Made by a program: the position numbers and the translations under genes. From positions 1,054,001 through 1,118,000 of the forward strand of contig OZ241348.1 in NCBI GenBank assembly GCA_965199915.1: DNA of 64,000 nucleotides. The letters run 5' to 3'. Shown in pieces: positions 39,814-48,399 of this stretch. Numbering within the stretch: position 1 is the stretch's first letter; every line of letters begins with the position of its first letter. A model generated the notes under the pieces. That model had not been told where the DNA came from, ran no database searches, and saw nothing but the letters and a program-made list of their open reading frames with translations. This DNA is from VXYL01 sp965199915. GTDB taxonomy: Bacteria; Pseudomonadota; Gammaproteobacteria; Pseudomonadales; Azotimanducaceae.

Positions 39814-41232
39814 CTATGAACGAGCGGCCAGTTCAGGCAATCCCAACATGGGTTCTTCATCACCCTTGCCGACATCGGAGCCGAGCATCTCGCACGGCGC
39901 ACCCTCCGGGTCGTGATAAAGCTCCATGTCAGTCAGATCGAAGGTCAACTCCGCACAGTCGCCGTTAGCCGCTTCGCGAAACGGATGCAACCGTGCTAGG
40001 AACTCGTTCACCGCAAGCGCCGCTGCTAGGAAGTTGATGCTGATGACCGCGGGTCGGTGTGTCTGCACGCCTGCAATGTAGCCTTCGTCGGCCTGCTGGC
40101 CAAACGCCGCCAGATCCGTTCGACGCAACCCAGCAGCGCGAACATTCTCCATCGTGAAGAGGCCACGGCTCAACAGGCTCGATCCTCCAGGCTGCATGTA
40201 GCTCACCCGGTGGCACACGTCAATGGTGGTCGGATGATGAGGTCGCTGCTGCTCTCGCGATTGCAGCCGGACGCCGACGTCGAAGTACGACAAGAGGTAA
40301 TGTGTGGCGAGCTTGTTCAACAGATACCGCCCATCTACTGTATCCATACACCCAAACAGTACGTCGCATTGACCTACAGTACGGACGACATCGCGGCTCC
40401 ACAGATTGCCTTCCACGGGGATCACTCGCGTACCCAATCCCATCCGACGAATGGCCTCGGCGAGCACTTCGACTTTGGACTTGCCCTGCTTTGCATCTTG
40501 CATGGTGGAATGCAGAATGCGATTCACGTTACGTTCTTCAACATGGTCGTCGTCGACGAGGACGATCTCACCAACGCCTAGCCGCACGAGTTGTTCGACC
40601 ACTGGGCTGCCGGTTCCGGATACTCCCACAACTGCAATCGACAGACGTTGAAGCCGCTCTATCGTACCGTGCTCGAACACCTGTGCTTGGGACGCCAAGA
40701 AGCTCCTGTGGCCGCACTCGGTGGAGTGCGCATACCAGAACTGAAGGTCATCGCCGACGACGTTAATGCAATCAATCGGCTCGAAACCGAACTTCGCGTC
40801 CAAGACTCGGCCCAGCATTTGCCCGTCGGGGAGCATGATCGTGCTCCCGTGAAGTACGTCCGCTTCCACCCAGTCGAGAACAGACGGCAGGAAGCGCTTG
40901 TCGCTCTCATCGTCAATGGCAGAGAAGGCAGTAGCGCCATTGGGGTGACTGTGGACCTTGACCACAGAGAGGCGCTGATCGGTGGCGCGGTTCAGCAACG
41001 GTGCGATGTAGTCCGTTGGCCAAGAGACGTGCGTAGGCGATCGTGCCGCGCATACGCTGTGAGGAATCGGTTGCACGTCAGCAACAACCAGCCGATGTCG
41101 GCGATCACCATCCCTCTGGCCGCACAACAGGATGGCCGCGGCCTCCTTGCCGTCGCCCCCATGGAGGTGCTTCCGTAGTTCGACATGCTGCACGCCTGTC
41201 AGCGACAGTGTGGTGGATGTGCGGCGCATCAT
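39814..41232 (-). CDS. JAB peptidase-E1 (ThiF) fusion of a ubiquitin-like system, copy 2
   Basis: 472 residues from ATG 41232 (ATGA overlap with the E2-like gene). JAMM motif HSHPNGATAFSAIDD (about 95-109); E1 motifs IAVVGVSGTGS (about 193) and VDDDHVEERNVNR. In the segment aligned with copy 1's DTAFGRYHLECLA the sequence is DTVDGRYLLNKLA: the Cys is replaced by Lys. So this E1 keeps the adenylation site but lacks that candidate thiol. Identity to copy 1 is low, so it is not a recent duplicate. Confidence 0.9.
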   Translation of the reverse strand: MMRRTSTTLSLTGVQHVELRKHLHGGDGKEAAAILLCGQRDGDRRHRLVVADVQPIPHSVCAARSPTHVSWPTDYIAPLLNRATDQRLSVVKVHSHPNGATAFSAIDDESDKRFLPSVLDWVEADVLHGSTIMLPDGQMLGRVLDAKFGFEPIDCINVVGDDLQFWYAHSTECGHRSFLASQAQVFEHGTIERLQRLSIAVVGVSGTGSPVVEQLVRLGVGEIVLVDDDHVEERNVNRILHSTMQDAKQGKSKVEVLAEAIRRMGLGTRVIPVEGNLWSRDVVRTVGQCDVLFGCMDTVDGRYLLNKLATHYLLSYFDVGVRLQSREQQRPHHPTTIDVCHRVSYMQPGGSSLLSRGLFTMENVRAAGLRRTDLAAFGQQADEGYIAGVQTHRPAVISINFLAAALAVNEFLARLHPFREAANGDCAELTFDLTDMELYHDPEGAPCEMLGSDVGKGDEEPMLGLPELAARS

Positions 41233-41624
41233 ACGAACTCCCTCGTTAGCCAGTCTTCGACTAGGAGTACATGGGTCTCAAGGCTGTCCTCCCCGCGCAT
41301 CCACGGATTGGCACCGGTGCGATGGCGTGACCAACGTTGGTATGCGACGCCGTCAATTGTCTGGATGTACTCCGTGTTGGCGATCTCTCGCCCATCCTTG
41401 CGCGTGAGCGCGGGATGGAAGTAGGCCATGTCCAACTGTGCATCCGGGTAGCCCGTCTCCAGCCGAACCGCAACGGTGACGGACTCTTGGCTGTACCCTT
41501 CGTGGGTCTTGAAATCGTGGATCAACACCCAGTGGCCTTGGTCCAAGACCGTCTCCCACGGCAAGCCATAGGCATCGAGGAACGCACGGTCTTGGGGCAG
41601 CGGGTCAAAGTCTCGGCGCGACAT
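41229..41624 (-). CDS. E2-like protein without cysteine, copy 2
   Basis: 131 residues from ATG 41624, which shares its A with the UBL stop (TAATG). PLPQDRAFLDAYG, HEGYSQESVTVAVRLETGYPDAQLDMAYFHP and YQRWSRH...WMRGEDSLETHVLLVEDWL parallel copy 1 block by block. No cysteine is present. The retained WSRH and GYPxxxLDMxYxHP motifs in two diverged copies argue that the cysteine-free form is functional. Confidence 0.75.
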   Translation of the reverse strand: MSRRDFDPLPQDRAFLDAYGLPWETVLDQGHWVLIHDFKTHEGYSQESVTVAVRLETGYPDAQLDMAYFHPALTRKDGREIANTEYIQTIDGVAYQRWSRHRTGANPWMRGEDSLETHVLLVEDWLTREFV

Positions 41625-41971
41625 TACGCTTTGCCGTCGGTGGTGTCGCGCGGAATCGCTTTGAAGCTCTCGATCAGGAACCCGCACAGGTCGATCTCCT
41701 CATCGAGTTCGAGTTTGCGAGGCCGTTCGCCAACCACCTTGACCCGAAGCGTGTACTCCTCTGCCACCAAGCCAGCGAGTTCAAGCAGGTGCCGTGCGGT
41801 CGGCGTGGAGCGGTCAACGGTGACCAACTCGCCCCTGACCCGCACGCGATAGCCCTTGGCGGGCCCCGCGTGTTCGCCGCGCTTCGCGCACTCTTCAAGG
41901 TCGACGACCTCTTCAAGCACGTTCACGCTTCCAATGGCATCGGCATTGCCGTCGTTTACGTTTGCGCTCAT
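41624..41971 (-). CDS. Single-repeat ubiquitin-like protein, copy 2
   Basis: 115 residues from ATG 41971, fixed by CGGAGGAAG nine nt upstream. One beta-grasp-like unit follows a 45-residue acidic leader: GYRVRVRGELVTVDRSTPTARHLLELAGL...RKLELDEEIDLCGFLIESF. The DLEECAKRG...YRVRV block matches DLEACGKHN...YRVRI of copy 1. The end is DTTDGKA, so exposing a C-terminal glycine would need removal of two residues, a job the JAB domain could do. First gene of the operon, with about 180 bp of non-coding DNA upstream. Confidence 0.75.
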   Translation of the reverse strand: MSANVNDGNADAIGSVNVLEEVVDLEECAKRGEHAGPAKGYRVRVRGELVTVDRSTPTARHLLELAGLVAEEYTLRVKVVGERPRKLELDEEIDLCGFLIESFKAIPRDTTDGKA

Positions 41972-42180
41972 TGTTTGCTTCCTCCGAAGTTCGCAGCGAG
42001 GCCACCGCGGCGTCGCTTCTGTTGAGGTGCATCTTGGAGCAAGCGTGCAAGATATGTCAAGCAACAGCAAGTGTTTGATAATGCATACATATTTCGACGC
42101 GCATACCGAAAAGAGGCGGGGTCCACACTGGTTCTGGTGCCAATCCGCGGCCCCGTCACCGCGCTGTGGCCGACGACGTT

Positions 42181-42371
42181 ACGAACGGCAAACAGGATGC
42201 CCTTGAGGAGGTGTTCGCTGTGCGTCTCGACAGCGATCTACACGCCGCGGCGGCCATCCGTCCCGAGAACCGCCCAACCGTAGACTGTTTGCCCGTCAAA
42301 ACACGGTCAAGGCCAAGCAGGGCAAGTCAAGCGCTTCGTAGGGCTTGAAGTTCGTCAGATCGATGGCCTGC
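42181..42371 (-). pseudogene. Relic of a DUF3696-like AAA gene
   Basis: The left half (42181-42285) matches the 3' part of the AAA gene at about 26080-26170, and the right half (42300-42371) matches its first codons at about 26970-27042; everything between, including the Walker sites, is deleted. The match is diverged in the left half and strong in the right half. It lies directly after AAA/nuclease paralogue 3, as the intact AAA gene lies in the other cassette. Confidence 0.75.
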
Positions 42372-44225
42372 GTCTGCCCGCTCCGAGAGGGCGTCGCAAC
42401 GGGCCAGCTCCCATCCGTGAAACACCACGACCAATCCGGTGAACTCCACAGTTGGGTAAGCCCGCCCCAACCGCTCGTCCGCCAAGTACTGCCGCAGCTG
42501 TTCCTCGGCCTCTTCCGCGACCGCCTGCACCTTGTCCTTCCCAGCGTCCTCGCTCCGCTTGATGTACTTGAGCTCGATCAAGAACCCGTGTCGAAGGTCC
42601 GGGTACTGCGCCACTAGGGGTTCCAGTGCGATGTCGGCGAAGCCCTTGCCGAGTTCCGGCTCCGTCCGCAGCAGGAAGTGCCGCGAGACGCCCAGGTACG
42701 CGGCGAGGAAGCCTTGGATGATCTTCTCGCCATCCAGATAGTCGCGGATGCTGGTGTGCTTGGCGATGGCATGGCGGAGGAAATCGAACACCGGGCGCCA
42801 CTCGCCGTCGTGGGCCATGCGCCAGAGGGCGTCGGCTAGGGCGACCAGATCCACGGAGAGCACGCCAACGTCGTCGTAGGCGTCGCGCAGGTGGCCGTAG
42901 AGCAGTTGGCGCACCGTCTGGTTGGGGATGTGCAGGCGCGTTCGGCCGCCGTCGGCGGCGCGGATGGTCAGAAGGCCGAAGTAGTGCAGCAACGAAAGAA
43001 AGTTGTCGCGCTGGTCCACGCGCTCCAACGGGAAGCTGGCCTGGATGTCCGCGTCTGCTTGGCCTTCGCCGACGATTTGGCGGAGCAGGTCGAAGTTGCC
43101 GTTGAGGCGCACGTCGCTGGCTCTCTCCCCTGCCTCGCCGGAGTCCGACGCGCCAGCGCGAGCGGTGGCGCTCGCTTGCACACGCCCCCGGCTGACGGTG
43201 AGCAGGTGGCGCAGCTTGCCGTAGTCGATGCGCACGTTCACGTCGATGAGGTCGTCCGGCATGGGCTTGTTCGGCATGGCGGCGTTCAGGAAATAGAGCA
43301 CCATGTCGGTGTTGTAGACGGTTTCCTCAGCGCCCTTGGCGAAGCGGTAGCCGTCGTACCACTCGCGCATCACGTCGAGGGCCACGTCCTCGTCCAAGCC
43401 GAGCGCTCCAGCTTTGCGGTAGGTCTGGAGCAGGCCGCGCACCTCCGCCTCGGTGAAGCCGAGCACGGCGTTGAACTCCGGCAGCAGGCTGATGTTCTTG
43501 CCGATGTTGAAGCCGCTGGTCACGTCGTCCAAGGTGATGGGCGAAACGCCGGTGACGAACAGCCGTTCCAAACCGCCGCCGCTGCCCCCCGCGCCGCCCT
43601 TCAAGGCAGCGAAGAAATTGCGGTAGAAGCCGCTGCCGTGGGTGAGCTCGTGGTAGGCGTTGGCGCCGTGGTGGGCCAGGATGGTGTTGGCGAAGTTGTC
43701 GTACTCGTCAATGAGCACATAGAGCCGAATGTCATGCTCGGCGGCGTGCCAAAACAAGCCGTGCAGCTTGGCTTCGGTGGAAGGCGCGGACGAGATGCGC
43801 TGCACTTCCTGTTGCGGGAACAGGGCCGAATGGCGCTCCATCGAGCGCCGGATCACCTCCCCGCAGTAGTACTCGAACTCCCGCTCCAACGTCTCCGGCG
43901 CGTCGCGCACCACCGAGAAATCGAAGCGCAGCGTCACGAAGCTGTGGCGGTTCTCGGTAGGGTCGCGGCCGATGTCCAAGGTGCCGAACACTTGCTCGAA
44001 CTCGCTCGCCCACTTGCGGTCGTAGTAGTTCTCCAGCAGCGAAAGCCAGCAGGATTTGCCGAAGCGCCGGGGGCGGATCAGAAAGACGAAGCGCTCGTCT
44101 TCCAGCGGGCGGATGAAGCGCGTCTTGTCCACGTAGAGGCGGCGTTCGAGGCGAATGGCGCGGAAGTCCGCCCAGCCGTAGGGGATGAGCGGGTACGCGG
44201 CGGGGGCCGCGGCGCCGCTGGTCAT
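42327..44225 (-). CDS. AAA-ATPase_like + PD-(D/E)xK nuclease, paralogue 3, with altered end
   Basis: 632 residues from ATG 44225. RPRRFGKS, LYVLIDEYDNFAN, GFADIALEP and FLIELKYIK are present. The C-terminus ends VVVFHGWELARCDALSERADAGHRSDELQALRSA, where the other members stop at SCQA(A/T)(A/P)P: its natural stop is lost and the gene reads into the AAA relic. Variable linker: RGRVQASATARAGASDSGEAGERASDV. Start overlaps the stop of paralogue 4 (ATGA). Confidence 0.85.
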   Translation of the reverse strand: MTSGAAAPAAYPLIPYGWADFRAIRLERRLYVDKTRFIRPLEDERFVFLIRPRRFGKSCWLSLLENYYDRKWASEFEQVFGTLDIGRDPTENRHSFVTLRFDFSVVRDAPETLEREFEYYCGEVIRRSMERHSALFPQQEVQRISSAPSTEAKLHGLFWHAAEHDIRLYVLIDEYDNFANTILAHHGANAYHELTHGSGFYRNFFAALKGGAGGSGGGLERLFVTGVSPITLDDVTSGFNIGKNISLLPEFNAVLGFTEAEVRGLLQTYRKAGALGLDEDVALDVMREWYDGYRFAKGAEETVYNTDMVLYFLNAAMPNKPMPDDLIDVNVRIDYGKLRHLLTVSRGRVQASATARAGASDSGEAGERASDVRLNGNFDLLRQIVGEGQADADIQASFPLERVDQRDNFLSLLHYFGLLTIRAADGGRTRLHIPNQTVRQLLYGHLRDAYDDVGVLSVDLVALADALWRMAHDGEWRPVFDFLRHAIAKHTSIRDYLDGEKIIQGFLAAYLGVSRHFLLRTEPELGKGFADIALEPLVAQYPDLRHGFLIELKYIKRSEDAGKDKVQAVAEEAEEQLRQYLADERLGRAYPTVEFTGLVVVFHGWELARCDALSERADAGHRSDELQALRSA

Positions 44226-46051
44226 GGCGCCGCCGCCTGGCAAGACACCATCTCCCAGCCGTGGAACACCACCGCCAAGCCGGTGAACTGCGCCGAAGGG
44301 TACGCCTGCGCCAGACGGTCCTCCGCCAAGTAGCGCCGCAGCTGCTCGTGAGCGTCTTCAACCACGGCATGCACCTTCGCCTTGCTCGCGTCTTCGCCCC
44401 GTTTGAGGTACTTGAGCTCGATCAGGAAGCCGTGCCGAAGTTCCGGGTGTTGCGCCGCGAACGGTTCCAGCGAGATGTCCGCAAAGCCCTTGCCCAGTTC
44501 AGGTTCCGTCCGCATCAAGAAGTGCCGAGAGACGCCAAGATACGCCGCGAGGAAACCTTGGATGACCTTCTCGCCGTCCAAGTAGTCGCGGATGCTTGTC
44601 TGCTCGGCGATGGCGTCGCGCAGGAAGTCGAACGCCGGCTGCCATTCGCCGTCGCGGGCCATTCGCCGCAGCAGGCCGGCGAAGAAGACCAGGTCCACTG
44701 AGAGCACACCGACGTCGTCGTAGGCGTCGCGCAACTGGCCGTAGAGCAGTTGGCGCACCGTCTGGTTCGGGATGTGCAGGCGAACATCCCCCGCCACCGC
44801 TTCGCGGATGCTCAACAGGCCGAAGTAGTACAGCAGCGAAAGGAAGTTGTCGCGCTGGTCCAAACGCTCCAAGGGAAAGCTCCCTTGAATTTCGGCGTCC
44901 GCCTGGCCTTCGCCGACAACTTGCCTCAGCAGGTCGAAATTGCCGTTTAGCTGCCGTGCCCCAGCCTCCCCGTCCGGACCACCGGCACCACCCCACACAG
45001 CCCTCGCACGCCCTTGGCTGACGGTGAGCAGGTGGCGCAACTTGCCGTAGTCGATGCGCACGTTCACGTCGATGAGCTTGTTCGGCATCGGCTTGTCCGG
45101 TACGGCGGCGTCCAGAAAGTAGAGCACCATGTCCGTGTTGTAGACGGTTTCCTTCGCACCCTCGGCGAAGCGGTAGCCGTCGTACCACTCGCGCATCACG
45201 TCGAGCGCCGCGTCCTCGTCCAAGCTGAACACACCCGCCTTCCGGTAGATCCGAAGCAGGCCGCGCACCTCCGCCTCGGTGAAGCCCAGCATGGCGTTGA
45301 ACCCCGGCTCCAGGCTGATGTTCTTGCCGATGTTGAAGCCGCTGGTCACGTCGTCCAAGGTGATGGGCGAGACGCCGGTGATGAACAGCCGTTCGAGGCC
45401 GCCGCCGCTGCGCCCCGCGCCGCCCTTCAAGGCGGCGAAGAAGTTGCGGTAGAAGCCGCTGCCATGCGTTAGTTCGTGGTAGGCGTCGGCGCCGTGGTGG
45501 GCCAGGATGGTGTTGGCGAAGTTGTCGTACTCGTCGATGAGCAGATAAAGCCGAACGCCGCGTCTGCGCGCTTCCCTGAACAGCGCGTTGAGCTTGCCGG
45601 ATGCGGAAGGGTGCTCCAAGACGCGACCCACGGCATCGGCGGGAAAGAGGTCCGGGTGGCGCTCCAAGGCTTCCTCGATCTCCAAGCGGCAGTAGTCCTC
45701 GAACTCCCGCTCCAACGTCTCCGGCGCATCGTGTACCACCGAGAAGTCGAAGCGCAGCACCACGAAGCTGTGGCGGTTCTCGGTGGGGTTGCGGCCGATG
45801 TCCAAGGTGCCGAACACCTGCTCGAACTCGCTCGCCCACTTGCGGTCGTAGTAGTTCTCCAGCAGCGAAAGCCAGCAGGATTTGCCGAAGCGCCGGGGGC
45901 GGATCAGGAAGACGAAGCGCTCGTCTTCCAGCGGGCGGAGGAAGCGCGTCTTGTCCACGTAGAGGCGGCGTTCGAGGCGCATGGCGCGGAAGTCCGCCCA
46001 GCCGTAGGGGATGAGCGGGTACGCGGCGGAGGTCGCCGTGCCGCTGGTCAT
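44222..46051 (-). CDS. AAA-ATPase_like + PD-(D/E)xK nuclease, paralogue 4
   Basis: 609 residues from ATG 46051 (ATGA overlap with paralogue 5). All ATPase and nuclease landmarks are kept (RPRRFGKS; LYLLIDEYDNF; GFADISLEP; FLIELKYLK). The block before Walker B (CRLEIEEALERHPDLFPADAVGRVLEHPSASGKLNALFREARRRGV) is of the second type, shared only with paralogue 5. Linker is short: QGRARAVWGGAGGPDGEAGA. Confidence 0.85.
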   Translation of the reverse strand: MTSGTATSAAYPLIPYGWADFRAMRLERRLYVDKTRFLRPLEDERFVFLIRPRRFGKSCWLSLLENYYDRKWASEFEQVFGTLDIGRNPTENRHSFVVLRFDFSVVHDAPETLEREFEDYCRLEIEEALERHPDLFPADAVGRVLEHPSASGKLNALFREARRRGVRLYLLIDEYDNFANTILAHHGADAYHELTHGSGFYRNFFAALKGGAGRSGGGLERLFITGVSPITLDDVTSGFNIGKNISLEPGFNAMLGFTEAEVRGLLRIYRKAGVFSLDEDAALDVMREWYDGYRFAEGAKETVYNTDMVLYFLDAAVPDKPMPNKLIDVNVRIDYGKLRHLLTVSQGRARAVWGGAGGPDGEAGARQLNGNFDLLRQVVGEGQADAEIQGSFPLERLDQRDNFLSLLYYFGLLSIREAVAGDVRLHIPNQTVRQLLYGQLRDAYDDVGVLSVDLVFFAGLLRRMARDGEWQPAFDFLRDAIAEQTSIRDYLDGEKVIQGFLAAYLGVSRHFLMRTEPELGKGFADISLEPFAAQHPELRHGFLIELKYLKRGEDASKAKVHAVVEDAHEQLRRYLAEDRLAQAYPSAQFTGLAVVFHGWEMVSCQAAAP

Positions 46052-47880
46052 GGCGCGGCCGCCTGGCAAGACACCATCTCCCAACCGTGGAAAACCACTG
46101 CCAAGCCGGTGAACTGCGCCGAAGGGTACGCCTGCGCCAGACGGTCCTCCGCCAAGTAGCGCCGCAGCTGGTCGTGAGCGTTTTCAACCACGGCCTGCAC
46201 CTTCGCCTTGCTCGCGTCTTCGCCGCGCTTGAGGTACTTGAGCTCGATCAAGTAGCCGTGCCGGAGCTCCGGGTGTTGCGCCACGAGCGGTTCCAGCGTG
46301 ATGTCCGCGAAGCCCTTGTTCAACTCGGGTTCCGTACGCATCAAAAAGTGCTGCGAGACGCCCAGATACGCGGCGAGGAAGCCTTGGATGACCTTCTCGC
46401 CGTCCAAGTAGTCGCGGATGCTGGTCTGCTTGGCGATGACGTCGCGCAGGAAGTCGAACACGGGCTGCCACTCGCCTTCGTGGGCCATGCGCTGCAGCAG
46501 GTCTGCGAAGGAGGCCAAATCGACGGAGAGCACGCCAACGTCGTTGTAGGCGTCGCGCAGGTGGCCGTACAGCAGGTGGCGCACTGTCTGGTTCGGAATG
46601 TGCAGGCGTGTTCGGCGGCCGGTGGTCTCCCGAATGCTCAACAGGCCGAAGTAGTACAGCAGGGAGAGGAAGTTGTCGGACTGGGCCATGCGCTCCAGCG
46701 GGAAGCTGGCCTGGATGTCCGCGTCTGCTTGCCCCTCGCCGACGATTTGGCGCAGCAGGTCGAAGTTGCCGTTGAGGCGCACGTCGCTGCCTTGTTGGTT
46801 CGCCGCGTCCGTGCGTGCGGTTTCATCGCCGGCGGTGGTGCGCGTTCGGCCACGGCTCTTGCTGACGGTCAGCAGGTGGCGCAGCTTGCCGTAGTCCATG
46901 CGCACGTTCACGTCGATAAGGTTGGCCGGCATGGGCTTGCGCGGCATGGCGGCATCTAGGAAATAGAGCACCATGTCGGTGTTGTAGACGGACTCCTTCA
47001 CGCCCTTGGCGAAGCGGTAGCCGTCGTACCACTCGCGCATCACGTCAAGGGCCCCGTCCTCGTCCAAGCCGAGCGCTCCGGCTTTGCGGTAGGTCTGGAG
47101 CAGCCCACGCACCTCCTCCTCGGTGAAGCCGAGCACGGCGTTGAACTCCGGCAGCAGGCTGATGTTCTTGCCGATGTTGAAGCCGCTGGTCACGTCGTCC
47201 AAGGTGATGGGCGAAACGCCGGTGACGAACAGCCGTTCCAAACCGCCGCCGCTGCGTCCCGCACCGGCCTTCAAGGCGGCGAAGAAATTGCGGTAGAAGC
47301 CGCTGCCGTGGGTCAGTTCGTGGTAGGCGTCGGCACCGTGGTGGGCCAATATGGTGTTGGCGAAGTTGTCGTACTCGTCAATGAGCAGATAGAGGCGAAC
47401 ACCGCGTCTGCGCGCTTCCCTGAACAGCGCGTTGAGCTTGCCGGATGCGGAAGAGTGATCCAGGACGCGAGCCGCGGCATCGGCGGGGAAGAGGTCCGGG
47501 TTGCGCTCCAGGGCTTCCCCGATCTCCGAGCGGCAGTAGTCCTCGAACTCCCGCTCCAACGTATCCGGCGCATCATGCACCGCAGAGAAATCGAAGCGCA
47601 GCACCACGAAGCTGTGGCGGTTCTGCGTGGGTTCGCGGCCGATGTCCAAACCGCCGAACACCTGCTCGAATTCGCTTGCCCAGTTACGGTCGTAGTAGTT
47701 CTCCAACAGCGAGAGCCAGCAGGATTTGCCGAAGCGCCGGGGGCGGATCAGGAAGACGAAGCGCTCGTCCTCCAGCGGGCGGAGGAAGCGCGTCTTGTCC
47801 ACATACAGGCGGCGTTCGAGGCGCATGGCGCGGAAGTCCGCCCAGCCGTAGGGTATGCGGGGGTAGTCGGGGGTGGACAT
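46048..47880 (-). CDS. AAA-ATPase_like + PD-(D/E)xK nuclease, paralogue 5
   Basis: 610 residues from ATG 47880. Its start MSTPDYPRIPYGW differs from the MTSG... start of the others, as expected for the first member of the array, from which copies with ATGA-linked starts could have arisen. RPRRFGKS, LYLLIDEYDNF, GFADITLEP and YLIELKYLK are intact. Linker: KSRGRTRTTAGDETARTDAANQQGSDV. It follows the DUF7680-like gene by 3 bp. Confidence 0.85.
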   Translation of the reverse strand: MSTPDYPRIPYGWADFRAMRLERRLYVDKTRFLRPLEDERFVFLIRPRRFGKSCWLSLLENYYDRNWASEFEQVFGGLDIGREPTQNRHSFVVLRFDFSAVHDAPDTLEREFEDYCRSEIGEALERNPDLFPADAAARVLDHSSASGKLNALFREARRRGVRLYLLIDEYDNFANTILAHHGADAYHELTHGSGFYRNFFAALKAGAGRSGGGLERLFVTGVSPITLDDVTSGFNIGKNISLLPEFNAVLGFTEEEVRGLLQTYRKAGALGLDEDGALDVMREWYDGYRFAKGVKESVYNTDMVLYFLDAAMPRKPMPANLIDVNVRMDYGKLRHLLTVSKSRGRTRTTAGDETARTDAANQQGSDVRLNGNFDLLRQIVGEGQADADIQASFPLERMAQSDNFLSLLYYFGLLSIRETTGRRTRLHIPNQTVRHLLYGHLRDAYNDVGVLSVDLASFADLLQRMAHEGEWQPVFDFLRDVIAKQTSIRDYLDGEKVIQGFLAAYLGVSQHFLMRTEPELNKGFADITLEPLVAQHPELRHGYLIELKYLKRGEDASKAKVQAVVENAHDQLRRYLAEDRLAQAYPSAQFTGLAVVFHGWEMVSCQAAAP

Positions 47881-47883
47881 GGC

Positions 47884-48399
47884 TTACAACCCCACCGCCC
47901 GTTCGCTCTTGCGCTTCGGTTCGGTCAGCAACATCCGCAATGCCGCCAGCACGCGGCGCGGGCGCTTGCGGTGCATGGCCATGCCGAGCCAGTAGGCGGC
48001 TTCTTCCCGCTGCATGGCCTCAATGCCCTCCGCGACGGTGCGCATGTTCTCGCGGTTGCGCATCGGCGCCAGGCAGCGGAACAGCAGGCCAACGGTCAGC
48101 GCCAGATCTTCGGTGAGCGCGCGTGCGCCCGCCCCGCCCCGCCCTCGCCGGCCATTGCCGCTACCCAAGCGAATCCCGGATTGCGCCAGCTTGCGCAGCA
48201 CCCGGTGTTCCACCAGCTCCAGATTGCGGCCGCGCAGGCCGGCCACCCGCGTCGGCGCGGTTACTTGCGGCGTGGCCGGGCTCGGCAGTTGCCACACTTC
48301 GTATTCCGCATCGCCCGGCCGGTTGGCGCACACGCGCAACTCGTAGCGCGGCGTGGCCGGAAGAAGCGCCGCCACGGATGCGCCTTGGCCCGCCGCCAT
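47884..48399 (-). CDS. DUF7680-like protein, partner of DUF499
   Basis: 171 residues from ATG 48399, whose G overlap with the DUF499 stop gives TGATG. YELRVCANRPGDAEYEVWQLPSP, RVAGLRGRNLELVEHRVLRKLAQSGI and TEDLALTVGLLFRCLAPMRNRENM fit the small protein that often follows DUF499 genes; I give the DUF number from memory. No catalytic motif is visible. Likely a structural partner of the DUF499 ATPase. Confidence 0.65.
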   Translation of the reverse strand: MAAGQGASVAALLPATPRYELRVCANRPGDAEYEVWQLPSPATPQVTAPTRVAGLRGRNLELVEHRVLRKLAQSGIRLGSGNGRRGRGGAGARALTEDLALTVGLLFRCLAPMRNRENMRTVAEGIEAMQREEAAYWLGMAMHRKRPRRVLAALRMLLTEPKRKSERAVGL

